Position numbers and translations under genes: made by a program
Origin: Clostridium guangxiense
GTDB taxonomy: Bacteria; Bacillota; Clostridia; Clostridiales; Clostridiaceae
Length of the DNA stretch: 64,000 bases
Assembly (NCBI RefSeq): GCF_021043395.1
Contig: NZ_JAJNKE010000024.1
Span: forward strand, 1-64,000
Direction: 5' to 3'
Shown: positions 47,392 to 57,017 of the stretch, one piece after another
Layout of the letters: every line of letters starts with the position of its first letter
Numbering within the stretch: position 1 is the stretch's first letter
Notes under the pieces: generated by a model
Told to the model about the DNA's origin: nothing
What the model saw: the letters and a program-made list of their open reading frames with translations, nothing else
The model's database searches: none

Positions 47392-49119
47392 ATGGAAGAA
47401 TTTCAAATAGCATTTGATAAGGAGAGTCCGCAGCGAAAAAATGAAAAAATAAATATAAGTATAAAAAATTGTATAAATAAGAATTTGTTATATAAGTTCT
47501 TAGTTGGGCATAATGGAAAGTGGAATATACTTAAGGATTTTTCCAATGAACTATTTGCAGTATGGTCTCCAAAAAAAGAGGGAATTTATACTATAATGAT
47601 TCAGGCTTTGGAAAAAGATGATGCAAAACCATTTAGTTATGTAAATAAAACAGATTATATAATAAGAAATTCTGAAAGTGATAAGGTGGAAATCAAAAAT
47701 TTTAGATGTCTTACTACTGAACTTTATACAGGTAATGAGATTATTTTTAAAGTAGATGCAATTAATAGTGACAATAAGATGACATTATATAAATTTGTGA
47801 AAATATATGCCCTAGGAAAAAGTGAGTGTATACAGGATTATTCAGGTAAAAGAATTGTAAGTTATACAGAAAAAGGATATGGAGACTTCAAGCTTTTATG
47901 TATGGTTAAAGATATGTATTCTAAAAAAGAATTTGATGATAGAGCTGTTATTTTATATAGGGTGAAAAAATATAGAGATATAAAAATAATCGATTTTACT
48001 GCTGATGTAACTTCGCCGCAGCTTCTAGGAAGTACTATTAATTTAAAATCAGTAGTTACTGGGGGAAAAAACATACTATACAGATATGTGATTGATGGGA
48101 ATTTAAGTGAGGATAGTGGATACAAGAGGGATAAAAACTATGTGTGGAGACCTAAAAGAGCAGGTATATACAATGTAAAGCTAATGGTTAAAGATGAAAG
48201 CTGTAAAGAGGCTTTTGAGGCTTTAAAAGAGTTTAAATTTGCAATAGAAGAGATTAAGAATAAACCGGTTAAGATAGTAAGGATATATAAAAGTAAGGAA
48301 GGTACCATACTGAAGGGGGAAACTGTAAATGTTAAAGTAGAAGCAAAAGGAGGAATAGACTTAAGATATAGTTTTACCGTTAAAAAAGAAAATCAAATAA
48401 TAGAAAAAATAGATTATGGGGCATGTAATTGGGTCAATTTTACACCTTCAGATTCAGGAAAATATACAATCGAAATTAAAGTTAAAGACAAATATTGTGA
48501 TAAGGATTTTCAGTGCTGTTCAGAAGTAGTGGTACAAGCCATGGATTACATTCCAGCTAAAATAGAATGCGTACTTCCACCTGTTAAAGACTATTATGTT
48601 GTTGGAGAAAAGATTCAATTGGAGGCAGTAACTTTAAATACAAAAGAAAATTTAGTTAAATTTATAATTAGCAAAAATAGTAGTCAATTAGAAGAAACAA
48701 ATTTTGAATTTTCTAAAAAATATGAAGTAATTCCTAAGTGTGAAGGTACTTATAAAGTTGAAATATACGCTGTAAATAAGAATAGCTCAAAGAAATTTGA
48801 CTCATATAAAGCTATTAATTTTATTGTAAGGGATGTAGAGCCAGTGAGTGAGCTTACAATAAAATGTGATAGAGAATTTCCTATATTAAACGAGGCTGTT
48901 ACACTAAATGTATCTTGTAAAAATGGAAGGGAAATAGTATATCAATTTTATATTATGAAAGATGGGGAATGGAAGATAGTTCAAAGATACAGCAAAAAAA
49001 GTTTTTATTCATTTATACCAACAGAAAAGGGAAACTATAGGATTCTTATTTTATGTAAAAATCAATTTAATTGTGAAAAAGAATATGAAGATTATTCAAT
49101 TTTTGAGATGAATGTATAA
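47392..49119 (+). CDS. Six-repeat Ig-like / three-Y-domain protein
   Basis: 575 residues made of about six units of 95 residues. Each unit has the pattern of a strand (I-x-I-K-N), Y-K-F-x-V near the first third, W-x-x-x-x-x-Y/F-S, then W-x-P-x-x-x-G-x-Y-x-I/V-x-I/V-x-V-K-D near the end. This is the beta-sandwich triple-tyrosine (Y_Y_Y)-like repeat I know from clostridial proteins. There is no signal peptide, membrane span or enzyme domain, so its location and role are unknown. GGGAG precedes the ATG. The following gene codes for a lytic transglycosylase, hinting at a surface role. Confidence 0.65.
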   Translation: MEEFQIAFDKESPQRKNEKINISIKNCINKNLLYKFLVGHNGKWNILKDFSNELFAVWSPKKEGIYTIMIQALEKDDAKPFSYVNKTDYIIRNSESDKVEIKNFRCLTTELYTGNEIIFKVDAINSDNKMTLYKFVKIYALGKSECIQDYSGKRIVSYTEKGYGDFKLLCMVKDMYSKKEFDDRAVILYRVKKYRDIKIIDFTADVTSPQLLGSTINLKSVVTGGKNILYRYVIDGNLSEDSGYKRDKNYVWRPKRAGIYNVKLMVKDESCKEAFEALKEFKFAIEEIKNKPVKIVRIYKSKEGTILKGETVNVKVEAKGGIDLRYSFTVKKENQIIEKIDYGACNWVNFTPSDSGKYTIEIKVKDKYCDKDFQCCSEVVVQAMDYIPAKIECVLPPVKDYYVVGEKIQLEAVTLNTKENLVKFIISKNSSQLEETNFEFSKKYEVIPKCEGTYKVEIYAVNKNSSKKFDSYKAINFIVRDVEPVSELTIKCDREFPILNEAVTLNVSCKNGREIVYQFYIMKDGEWKIVQRYSKKSFYSFIPTEKGNYRILILCKNQFNCEKEYEDYSIFEMNV

Positions 49120-49191
49120 AGTTTTGTTTGACTGTTTACGAAAATAAAGCTATAGTTTATTTATTGGAATAATGTGAGGTAGGTGAATAAT

Positions 49192-49851
49192 GTGGCTGTA
49201 AGCGATAGTTCTAGCGTAAATAGCGTGCAAAATTATCTTCAACTTAATATGATGCAGCAAATGCTTAAAGCTGGAATGTCTGATGATGATTCTTCATCAC
49301 AGGGATTTCAAATGGCTCTAGAAAGTTTACTTAATGCATCAGCGGAAGGCAATGGTTCTTTCGATTTAAGCAGTATTTTGGGTAGTGGCGACTTAAGCAA
49401 TCTTGGTTATGGGAAAGGCCTACTTATGAATAATACTTTGGATTATATACAAAATGAAATTAAATCTGGCAACACTTCTATAGATAAAGCAGTAGAAGAT
49501 GCATCAAAAAAATATGGCGTTGATAAAAAACTTATACTGGCTGTTATAAAGCAAGAATCAGATTTTAATCCAAATTCAACTTCGAGCGTCGGAGCAGAAG
49601 GTCTTATGCAGCTTATGCCATCTACTGCCAGCGAACTTGGAGTAACTAATGCATATGATGTTGAACAAAACGTAGATGGAGGTACAAGGTATTTAAAAGA
49701 ACTTCTTGATATGTTTGGTAACGCCAAACTTGCTGTCGCAGCATATAATGCTGGTCCAAATGCAGTTAAAAATACTGCAGGAAACATAAGTGCTCTTTCA
49801 GGTGAAACTCAAAATTATGTGACTAAGGTTCTTGGTTATTATAATACATAA
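49192..49851 (+). CDS. Lytic transglycosylase (SLT domain)
   Basis: 219 residues from the GTG at 49192 (AGGTGA five bases before); a GTG nine bases upstream is also possible. The N-terminal third is Ser/Gly/Met-rich without a classical signal peptide, as in other clostridial SLT proteins. The catalytic domain (about 100-219) has VIKQESDFN (catalytic Glu), [13 protein letters not shown] and [12 protein letters not shown], the SLT goose-lysozyme motifs. It cleaves the glycan strand of peptidoglycan with 1,6-anhydro product. How it leaves the cell is not evident. Confidence 0.82.
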   Translation: MAVSDSSSVNSVQNYLQLNMMQQMLKAGMSDDDSSSQGFQMALESLLNASAEGNGSFDLSSILGSGDLSNLGYGKGLLMNNTLDYIQNEIKSGNTSIDKAVEDASKKYGVDKKLILAVIKQESDFNPNSTSSVGAEGLMQLMPSTASELGVTNAYDVEQNVDGGTRYLKELLDMFGNAKLAVAAYNAGPNAVKNTAGNISALSGETQNYVTKVLGYYNT

Positions 49852-49900
49852 TATAGTGAAAGGAAGTTAAACCCTTCACTTGAATTGTTTCGCATTATCT
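49852..49900. repeat. Short copy of repeat family 2
   Basis: AGTGAAAGGAAGTTAAACCCTTCACTTGAATTG... with TTTCGCATTATCTTTA, sharing AGTTAAACCCTTCACT with the copies at 1 and 3546. Confidence 0.4.
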
Positions 49901-50020
49901 TTAAATTGTTAAGATTGAGATGATAAAATATTAGTTTTAAGTATAATAATTTTGAATATCCTGTAAAATATAAATAATGTGTATTTTACAGGATGTTTTT
50001 ATGTTGAAAGGAAATAGAAT

Positions 50021-50749
50021 ATGGAAAGATTAGATAAAGTTTTAGCTAATTTAGGATATGGCTCAAGAAAAGATGTTAAGAAAATTATAAAAAGTGGAGA
50101 AGTTAAAATTGATGGAGAGGTTATAAAGGATAACAATTATCAGCTGGACCCCATTAAAAGTACAATAAAAGTTAATGGAGAAGAAGTTACATATAAAAAA
50201 AATATATATTTGATGATGAATAAGCCTGATGGTGTAATATCGGCAACCTTTGATGATTATGATAGGACCGTTATAGATCTTCTTGAAGAGCAGCACAAGG
50301 TATTTGATCCATTTCCAGTTGGAAGGCTTGATAAGGATACTGTAGGTTTGCTCCTGCTTACAAATGATGGAGAATTAAATCATAGGCTGATATCACCTAA
50401 ATGGCATGTTGATAAGGTTTATTATGCGAAGATAGATTCTGAATTAAATAAAAATGATATTGAAGAATTTAAAAAAGGAATTATCCTTGATGATGGTTAT
50501 AAATGTATGCCTGCAAAATTAGAAATATTGAAAGCTGATGAAAATGAATCGGAAGTTAAAGTTACTGTGCAGGAGGGAAAATATCATCAGGTTAAAAGAA
50601 TGTTTCAAAGTCTTGACAAAAAGGTAATTTATCTTAAAAGGCTAAGCTTCGGTGGACTTAATTTAGATGAGAGGCTTGATGAGGGCGAATATAGGGAGCT
50701 TACAGTTTCTGAACTTGAAAAACTAAGAATAATTTGCAAAATATGTTAA
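50021..50749 (+). CDS. RsuA-family ribosomal RNA pseudouridine synthase
   Basis: 242 residues. An S4 RNA-binding domain at the N-terminus (RLDKVLANLGYGSRKDVKKII) is followed by the pseudouridine synthase core with catalytic Asp in PVGRLDKDTVGLLLLTNDG and the usual KxYYA/KRMF motifs. It matches RsuA-type enzymes modifying 16S rRNA (E. coli position 516); a 23S RluB/E-type target is possible. GAAAGGAAA precedes the ATG. Confidence 0.88.
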   Translation: MERLDKVLANLGYGSRKDVKKIIKSGEVKIDGEVIKDNNYQLDPIKSTIKVNGEEVTYKKNIYLMMNKPDGVISATFDDYDRTVIDLLEEQHKVFDPFPVGRLDKDTVGLLLLTNDGELNHRLISPKWHVDKVYYAKIDSELNKNDIEEFKKGIILDDGYKCMPAKLEILKADENESEVKVTVQEGKYHQVKRMFQSLDKKVIYLKRLSFGGLNLDERLDEGEYRELTVSELEKLRIICKIC

Positions 50750-50812
50750 TGGTTTATGAAGGAATTACCTTCATATTAATAAAATGTTTACAATAAAATT
50801 TTCACGTTCCTA

Positions 50813-50841
50813 TTGCTTTTTGTTTATATGTTTATTATAAT
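50813..50841 (+). promoter_or_regulatory. Promoter of a candidate small RNA
   Basis: TTGCTT and TATAAT with an exact 17-base spacer. No coding gene starts within 250 bases downstream, but a terminator follows about 80 bases later. Confidence 0.55.
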
Positions 50842-50847
50842 ATTAGA

Positions 50848-50930
50848 CGAAAGATAAATAACAAGGAATGAATAGCCCCCTTTTTATTTATTATGAACAG
50901 CCCCGCCCCAAGGGCTGTTTTTATTTTTTG
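50848..50930 (+). ncRNA. Candidate small RNA of about 80 bases
   Basis: A short transcription unit between the promoter at 50813 and the terminator at 50896. It contains the pyrimidine stretch AGCCCCCTTTTT and a CCCC-rich terminator loop. A start codon after AAGGA at 50868 would give a 27-residue reading through the terminator, which I think is accidental. Perfect 10-bp inverted repeats TTTCACGTTC and GAACGTGAAA flank the unit. Confidence 0.4.
50896..50930 (+). terminator. Terminator of the candidate small RNA
   Basis: AACAGCCC/GGGCTGTT stem with loop CGCCCCAA and a T-rich tail. Confidence 0.85.
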
Positions 50931-51106
50931 TTTATGAAAATATGAAAAGATTTACATAAGATGAACGTGAAATTTGTGATGAATATAAAAAATTATTATA
51001 AAATAAAAGTGCAATATTTATTTCATGATTGTGAATAAATATTTTGTGGAAATATGCCTTATAAAATGGTAAAATATAAATTACAGGTTGAAAGAGGTGG
51101 TTTTTG

Positions 51107-51406
51107 ATGTCTGATTATAATTCAAGGTTGAAAAGTGAATCTATGGATTTTTTATGTGATGCAATACTAATTCTTCAAAATAGAGATGAATGTTACAGGT
51201 TTTTTGAAGATATTTTTACAATAAATGAAATAAAGACAATTGAACAAAGGCTTCAAGTTGCAAAAATGCTTAAAGACAAAAAAACTTATACGGACATTGC
51301 TGCAATTACAGGGGCAAGTACTGCAACTATAAGTAGAGTAAACAGATGCATTAATTATGGAGCTGATGGATATAATATAATTTTAGATAGACTTAATAAG
51401 GGGTGA
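51107..51406 (+). CDS. YerC/YecD-type TrpR-like protein
   Basis: 100 residues or one fewer, from the ATG at 51107 with AGAGGTGG in front. The TrpR-like HTH is RDECYRFFEDIFTINEIKTIEQRLQVAKMLKDKKTYTDIAAITGASTATISRVNRCINYG, the signature of the YerC/YecD family. The DNA target and ligand are unknown to me. In Bacillus the same gene also lies before pcrA and ligA, as here, so the arrangement is conserved. A terminator separates it from pcrA. Confidence 0.87.
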   Translation: MSDYNSRLKSESMDFLCDAILILQNRDECYRFFEDIFTINEIKTIEQRLQVAKMLKDKKTYTDIAAITGASTATISRVNRCINYGADGYNIILDRLNKG

Positions 51407-51463
51407 ATTATCAAATTAAATGTTTTGTAAAATTATCTCTTATAGTTTATAATAGTTTAAGTA

Positions 51464-51508
51464 AAAAATGTCAGTATAAGAAATAAAACTTATGCTGATT
51501 TTTTATTT
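51464..51508 (+). terminator. Terminator after the yerC-like gene
   Basis: TCAGTATAAG and CTTATGCTGA (one G.U) extended by A/T pairs, then a T-run. Confidence 0.75.
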
Positions 51509-51681
51509 TCAAATGATTAAAATTACTGATAAAATGTTATAATATTTAATAGTTTATATGATGAAATTATATGGAAACTTTAAATTAATATTACTATATT
51601 TTGATTAATTTAAGCGTTTAATGCAGTTTCTATATATTAAGCTGAGCTGTTAAGTCTTAAAAACTCAAGGAGTGAAATTTT

Positions 51682-53943
51682 ATGGATTTAAAAAAATTGC
51701 TTAATAATGAACAATATGAAGCAGCTACTACGATAGATGGACCTCTTTTAATACTTGCAGGAGCAGGAAGTGGAAAAACTAGAGTACTTACATATAGGAT
51801 AGCTTATATGCTTGATGAACTTGGTATTTATTCTTCACAAATTCTTGCTATAACTTTTACTAACAAGGCAGCAGCAGAAATGAAAGAGAGAGTAAAAGCT
51901 TTAATTGGAAGTGAAAAGGTAAGTAGTATGTGGATAGCAACATTTCATTCATGCTGCGTAAGAATTTTGAGAAGAGAAATAGATAAAATAGGGTACAGTA
52001 GAAATTTTACAATATATGATAGTGATGATCAAAAGGTGCTTATAAAACAGTGTATAAAGGAAATTGGTATAAATGAAAAAGATATAACAGATAAAGAAGT
52101 AATATCTAAAATAAGTTCAGCTAAAGATAAACTTGTAACTCCGCAGCAATATAAAAATGAAAATAGCAGCAATTATAAGCTTAATAAAATAGCTGATGTA
52201 TACCTTTTGTATCAGAAAAAGCTAAAAGAGAATAATGCGCTTGATTTTGATGATCTTATTTTTAAAACTGTAGAACTATTTAAAAGGGAACCAGAAGTTC
52301 TTAAGTTCTATCAAAGAAAATTCAAGTATATAATGATAGATGAGTATCAAGATACGAATAAATGCCAGTATGAATTTGCAAGACTTCTTGCTTCTGAAAG
52401 TAAAAATATATGTGTGGTTGGCGATGATGACCAGTGCATATATGGATGGAGAGGAGCAGACATAAGGAATATACTGGATTTTGAAAGAGAGTATAAAAAT
52501 GCAAAAGTTGTAAAGCTTGAAGAAAATTATAGGTCAAAAGGAAATATATTAAAGGCAGCAAATGAAATAATTAAAAATAATCCACATGAACATATGAAAA
52601 AGCTTAGGACAAGAAGTGATGATGGAGGAAAAATAAAGGTTTTAAGAGCAGATTCAGACGTTGCTGAGGCAGAGTTTGTAGCTAGTGAAATAATGAAAAC
52701 TAAAGATGAGGAAAAAAGGAAATTTAAAGATTTTGCAATTTTGTATAGAACAAATGCTCAATCGCGTATATTTGAAGATGTATTCATAAAAAGAAATATA
52801 CCTTATAGAATCATCGGTGGACTTAAATTTTATGATAGAAAAGAAATAAGAGATATAATGGCATATCTTAAGCTGATAAATAATCCTCTTGATAATGTAA
52901 GCCTTAAGAGAATAATAAATGTTCCAAAGAGAAGTATAGGAGCAACAACAGTATCAAAAATTGAGAACTTTGCCAATGAGATTGAAGAATGTTTATATAA
53001 TGCTATTTTAGATGTGAACAATATTCCCGGATTGTCCCCGAGAACAGCCACTTCAATAAACAAATTTGTAAGCATATTAAATAGCTTCGTAAGGAGAAAA
53101 GATGAAATTTCAATATCAATTTTGATAAAGGAAATACTTGAACAAACTGGATATATGGATGAACTTAAAAAGTCAGATGATGTTCAAGACCGAGCTAGAA
53201 TAGAAAATCTTCAAGAGCTGGTTAATGCGGCAGTGGATTTTGAAAATACATCAGATGATAAAACTCTTTCAGCATTCCTTGAAAAGACTTCTTTGGTAGC
53301 AGATGTAGACAATTATGATGAGGACGCCGATACAGTTGTTTTAATGACAGTTCATAGTGCAAAGGGACTTGAATTCCCTGTTGTATTTATGGTTGGAATG
53401 GAGAATGGAATATTTCCAGGAGGGGTTGCTTTTACTAATTCTTACGAAATGGAGGAATCAAGAAGACTTGCTTACGTTGGAGTTACGAGAGCGAAGGAAA
53501 AACTTTATATGACTTCTGCAAGAATAAGAAAAGTATTTGGAAGAACAGAGGCATTTACAGAATCAGACTTTTTAAATGAAATTGGTGATGATTTAAAAGA
53601 AACCTTTAACTTAAAGTCCGATTTTAGCAGAGGTGCAAGTCAAAGTTTTACTAAAAGCGCCAGCTGGAATTTAAATTCTGTTCCAAAAGAAGTTCCACCT
53701 AAAAATATTCAATTTGGCAGCTTGAGAAGTGAAAACAGATTAGAGAATATAAAGGATAATGAACCTGCAATTTTGCTTGAGAAAGATATATCAAAGGGAA
53801 CTAAAGTAAAACATTCTAAGTTTGGAAAAGGTACTATAATAACTATAAATAAAATAGATGGTCATGTTAATTTGACAATTGCCTTTGAAAATATGGGGAT
53901 TAAGAATTTAAGACTGGATATGGCACCACTTGAACTTTTATAA
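51682..53943 (+). CDS. pcrA: ATP-dependent DNA helicase PcrA/UvrD
   Basis: 753 residues, superfamily 1 3'-5' helicase for repair and rolling-circle replication. Motif I is LAGAGSGKTR near residue 30, motif II MIDEYQDTN, motif III VGDDDQCIYGWRGA, motif IV YRTNAQSR, motif V TVHSAKGLEF and motif VI VGVTRAKEKL. The C-terminal Tudor-like tail (SKGTKVKHSKFGKGTI) that contacts RNA polymerase is present. AAGGAG precedes the ATG. ligA follows after 14 bases in an operon. Confidence 0.95.
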   Translation: MDLKKLLNNEQYEAATTIDGPLLILAGAGSGKTRVLTYRIAYMLDELGIYSSQILAITFTNKAAAEMKERVKALIGSEKVSSMWIATFHSCCVRILRREIDKIGYSRNFTIYDSDDQKVLIKQCIKEIGINEKDITDKEVISKISSAKDKLVTPQQYKNENSSNYKLNKIADVYLLYQKKLKENNALDFDDLIFKTVELFKREPEVLKFYQRKFKYIMIDEYQDTNKCQYEFARLLASESKNICVVGDDDQCIYGWRGADIRNILDFEREYKNAKVVKLEENYRSKGNILKAANEIIKNNPHEHMKKLRTRSDDGGKIKVLRADSDVAEAEFVASEIMKTKDEEKRKFKDFAILYRTNAQSRIFEDVFIKRNIPYRIIGGLKFYDRKEIRDIMAYLKLINNPLDNVSLKRIINVPKRSIGATTVSKIENFANEIEECLYNAILDVNNIPGLSPRTATSINKFVSILNSFVRRKDEISISILIKEILEQTGYMDELKKSDDVQDRARIENLQELVNAAVDFENTSDDKTLSAFLEKTSLVADVDNYDEDADTVVLMTVHSAKGLEFPVVFMVGMENGIFPGGVAFTNSYEMEESRRLAYVGVTRAKEKLYMTSARIRKVFGRTEAFTESDFLNEIGDDLKETFNLKSDFSRGASQSFTKSASWNLNSVPKEVPPKNIQFGSLRSENRLENIKDNEPAILLEKDISKGTKVKHSKFGKGTIITINKIDGHVNLTIAFENMGIKNLRLDMAPLELL

Positions 53944-53957
53944 AATGAGGTGTAGTT

Positions 53958-55973
53958 ATGGACGAAAAAGAAGATAAAATTGTGAAAATGGAAAAGCTTA
54001 TAGAGGAGCTAAATAAATATTCCTACAGCTATTATGTACTTGATGACCCTGTGGTTTCGGATAAGGAATATGATGTAAAATATGATGAACTTAGAAAATT
54101 AGAGAAGGAAACAGGAATTGTGTATCCATATTCTCCAACAATGAGGGTTGGAGATGTGGTTCTTCCTCAATTTGAAAAGTATACACATAGAGCAAAACTT
54201 TTTAGCCTTGATAAAGCTCAAAGTCTTGAAGAACTTGTTGAATGGCATAATAGAAATGAAAAGGCTGTAAATGAGTACAATTCAAGCCATGAGGATAAAC
54301 TTCCTCCACTTAAGTATGTGCTTACAAAAAAGTTTGATGGACTTACAATAAACTGTACATATGATGAAAACGGAATACTTATAAAGGCAGCAACTAGAGG
54401 TACTGGAGTTACAGGAGAGGATATAACAGCTCAGGCAAAGACAATAAAATCAATCCCACTAAGAATAAAAAATGATGCTTTAATAGAAGTACATGGTGAA
54501 GCAATAATGACTAAAGAGGCTTTTGAAGCTTACAATAGCAAGTCAGTGGTTCCACTTAAAAATCTTAGAAATGGTGCAGCAGGAGCTCTTAGGAATTTAA
54601 ATGTTAAAGAAACTGCAAAAAGAAATTTATCGGCATTTTTTTATGATGTTGGATACAATGAAGGAACTCCATTTAAGACTTATATTGAAATGATGAATTT
54701 TATAAGAGAAAAGGGTTTTCCAGTTGATGAATATATAAAAGATTGTACAACCATTGATGAAATAAAAAGAGAGATAGAATATATAGGAAATATAAGAAAA
54801 ACGTTGAATTATGATATTGATGGAGTTGTAATAGTAATTAATGATTTTAAGACAAGAGATTACCTTGGATATACAATAAAATTCCCCAAATGGGCAATCG
54901 CATATAAATTTGAAGCGGAGGAAGCTACAACAAGGCTTATAGATGTAGAGTGGAATGTTGGAAGAAGTGGGAGAGTTACTCCAACTGCTTTATTGGAGCC
55001 AGTTGACATTGCTGGAGTAGTTGTAAAAAGGGCTACATTAAATAATATGGATGACATAAAAAGAAAAGGAGTTAAAATAGGATCCAGAGTTTTTATACGA
55101 AGATCTAATGATGTTATACCGGAAATAATGGGCGTTTCGGATGATGAAAATGTTAAAAGCATAGAAATAGAACCGCCAATGACATGCCCTTCTTGTGGAA
55201 GTGAATTGGTAAGAGAAGGTGTTCACTTTTTCTGCGAAAATACGTTATCTTGCAAGCCTCAAATGGTAAAAAGCATAGTTCATTTTGGTAGTAGAGAGGC
55301 TATGAATATTGAAGGTTTTAGTGAAAAAACAGCTGAGCAATTATTTGAAAAGCTTGACATTAAGAGTATTTCTGATTTGTTTAGAATAAAAAAGGAAGAT
55401 CTACTTAAACTAGATAAGTTCGCTGAAAAGAAGGCTGCAAATCTCATTGAGGCTATTGAAAAAAGTAAAAACTGTGATTTGCCATCTTTTATTTATTCTC
55501 TTGGAATACCTAATGTAGGCAAAAAAACTGCAAATGATCTTGTTAAAAAATTTAAAAATTTTGATAGTATACGAAATGCATCGTATGAAGACTTAATTTC
55601 AGTTCAAGATATAGGTGATATTGTTGCAAAAAGTATAGCAGAATTTTTTAAGCAGGACAAAATAATAAAAAGTATAAAAGAGCTTTTTGAATTAGGAGTA
55701 TGCCCTACTTATGAGGAAAGCGAAATTGTGGATAATCCTTTTACAAATAAAACTGTAGTTGCAACTGGAACACTTAAAAATTATTCGAGAACTGATATAA
55801 AGAAAAAACTTGAGAAATTAGGAGCAAATGTTGCAGGAAGCGTTAGCAAAAAAACTGATTGCGTTATTGCAGGTGAAAATGCTGGCTCCAAATATGATAA
55901 GGCATTAAAATTAGGTGTAAGAATAATAAACGAAGACGAATTTGAACAAATAGTAAAAGATTTACAAAGATAA
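53958..55973 (+). CDS. ligA: NAD-dependent DNA ligase
   Basis: 671 residues. Domain order: Ia with [15 protein letters not shown] (NMN binding), adenylation domain, OB fold, Cys4 zinc finger (CPSCGSEL...CENTLSC, about 408-430), helix-hairpin-helix repeats and a C-terminal BRCT (about 590-671). The adenylated lysine is Lys125 in KFDG. The residue two places before it is Thr-Lys rather than the usual Glu-x-Lys, a small deviation. All other motifs ([23 protein letters not shown]-like [13 protein letters not shown]) are normal. Confidence 0.94.
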   Translation: MDEKEDKIVKMEKLIEELNKYSYSYYVLDDPVVSDKEYDVKYDELRKLEKETGIVYPYSPTMRVGDVVLPQFEKYTHRAKLFSLDKAQSLEELVEWHNRNEKAVNEYNSSHEDKLPPLKYVLTKKFDGLTINCTYDENGILIKAATRGTGVTGEDITAQAKTIKSIPLRIKNDALIEVHGEAIMTKEAFEAYNSKSVVPLKNLRNGAAGALRNLNVKETAKRNLSAFFYDVGYNEGTPFKTYIEMMNFIREKGFPVDEYIKDCTTIDEIKREIEYIGNIRKTLNYDIDGVVIVINDFKTRDYLGYTIKFPKWAIAYKFEAEEATTRLIDVEWNVGRSGRVTPTALLEPVDIAGVVVKRATLNNMDDIKRKGVKIGSRVFIRRSNDVIPEIMGVSDDENVKSIEIEPPMTCPSCGSELVREGVHFFCENTLSCKPQMVKSIVHFGSREAMNIEGFSEKTAEQLFEKLDIKSISDLFRIKKEDLLKLDKFAEKKAANLIEAIEKSKNCDLPSFIYSLGIPNVGKKTANDLVKKFKNFDSIRNASYEDLISVQDIGDIVAKSIAEFFKQDKIIKSIKELFELGVCPTYEESEIVDNPFTNKTVVATGTLKNYSRTDIKKKLEKLGANVAGSVSKKTDCVIAGENAGSKYDKALKLGVRIINEDEFEQIVKDLQR

Positions 55974-56047
55974 AGTCTAATGTGTTATTTACAAAGGTTG
56001 CAAAATAATATATTATATTTAGTAGGATTTTTGAGGGAGGAAGTATT

Positions 56048-56320
56048 ATGTTAAAAAAGACAGTAGGTTTTTTAAGCTGGACTTTAGTAGTTATTACCAC
56101 AGTGTGTCTTATATTTACTTTGCTTACTACATATCAACTTATTCCAATACAATACTTCAGTAACTACAAAATGTTTGATATATTTATGATTTTTACTATG
56201 ATTGTTTGGGCAGTTAACTTTTTTGATAATAGTGACAAGTCTAGAAACCTTTTTTATTCTGGAGGATGTGCATTTATAGCGCTTGGTACTATGTTCTTCA
56301 TGTATATGGGAGTATTTTAA
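56048..56320 (+). CDS. Small membrane protein, three segments
   Basis: 90 residues with three hydrophobic segments (about 9-28, 41-58 and 70-88) and a short Lys start. The loop between the second and third, NFFDNSDKSRNLFYSG, is charged. I do not recognise the family. GGGAGG precedes the ATG. It is 74 bases downstream of ligA on the same strand, with a large palindrome right after its stop. Confidence 0.65.
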   Translation: MLKKTVGFLSWTLVVITTVCLIFTLLTTYQLIPIQYFSNYKMFDIFMIFTMIVWAVNFFDNSDKSRNLFYSGGCAFIALGTMFFMYMGVF

Positions 56321-56328
56321 AAAAATTG

Positions 56329-56436
56329 TGAAACAAGAGTGTTTTGCAACATTAAATAACGTTAATAAATCTAAGAGGAATATTCCTCTAAGATTTATTA
56401 ACGTTATTTAAATGGTTTGAAAACACTCTTGTTTCA
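56329..56436. repeat. Nested palindrome, repeat family 1 (short-loop variant)
   Basis: Outer arms TGAAACAAGAGTGTTTT and AAAACACTCTTGTTTCA. The inner stem of about 27 bp (56354-56407) carries AATAAATCTAAGAG and CTCTAAGATTTATT with the family's A.A mismatch; it has no extended apical loop. The outer arms replace the GCGAAGTAACAGT of other copies. Confidence 0.7.
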
Positions 56437-56458
56437 TATAAAGTTGAGATTAAGGGAT

Positions 56459-56483
56459 ATTTTCCTCTGTACCTACGGAAAAT
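56459..56483. repeat. TCCTCCG hairpin module, variant
   Basis: ATTTTCC/GGAAAAT arms around TCTGTACCTAC. The arm sequence has changed on both sides relative to other copies, and the loop is kept. Confidence 0.6.
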
Positions 56484-56555
56484 GATACTGTAATTCAAGT
56501 TTAAGCTTATTTGTTACTTTCTTAAATGATGAAAGCAATAAATTAATCAAAAAAA

Positions 56556-56584
56556 TTGAGATTATTTAATAATAATTGTATAAT
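56556..56584 (+). promoter_or_regulatory. gatCAB promoter
   Basis: TTGAGA and TATAAT, spacer 17. It predicts a 5' leader of about 120 bases. Confidence 0.7.
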
Positions 56585-56670
56585 TTAATTTGGTATGATT
56601 TATAATGTTAAATATGTACTTAAAATTAAGCTGCATTTATTGAAAAATATACATTATAAAATACAAAGAA

Positions 56671-56711
56671 GGGAGGAGCTGCATAATTCTAAATTTATGC
56701 AGCGAGAAAAT
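56671..56711 (+). promoter_or_regulatory. gatC ribosome site displaced by a hairpin
   Basis: GGGAGGA (56671-56677) is 34 bases from the ATG, too far on a straight RNA. In between, GCTGCATAA (56678-56686) and TTATGCAGC (56695-56703) form a perfect 9-bp hairpin with an eight-base loop. When folded, it leaves eight bases (GAGAAAAT) between stem and start, bringing the site to normal distance. Confidence 0.5.
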
Positions 56712-56999
56712 ATGGCTGTTTCAAAAAAAGATGTTGAATATGTTGCTGAACTAGCAAGACTTAGTTTTACTGAAGAGGAAAAGGAAAGTTTAGCTCACGA
56801 TTTAAATAGTGTGTTGGGGTATATTGACAAGCTTAATGAACTTGATACTGACAATGTTGATATAATAGTAAACCCTTATTACATAGAAAATAAATTTAGA
56901 GAAGATGTTGTTGAACCTTCTATGGATTTAAAAGATGTAATTAAAAATTCACCTAAGAATTTAGAGGAATACATAATTGTTCCTAAAATAATTGAGTAG
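56712..56999 (+). CDS. gatC: Asp/Glu-tRNA amidotransferase subunit C
   Basis: 95 residues from the ATG at 56712, the standard GatC length and N-terminus ([23 protein letters not shown]). GatC holds GatA and GatB together in the GatCAB complex, which converts misacylated Glu-tRNA(Gln) or Asp-tRNA(Asn) to the amides. Upstream in-frame ATGs exist but would add residues unlike the family. The ribosome site is separated by a hairpin. gatA follows after 18 bases. Confidence 0.92.
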   Translation: MAVSKKDVEYVAELARLSFTEEEKESLAHDLNSVLGYIDKLNELDTDNVDIIVNPYYIENKFREDVVEPSMDLKDVIKNSPKNLEEYIIVPKIIE

Positions 57000-57017
57000 C
57001 TATAAGGAGGTATTTTT

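Noticed and set aside
50868-50948. 27-codon reading inside the candidate small RNA
   Set aside because: It passes through the terminator stem and T-run, and its ribosome site touches the start codon.
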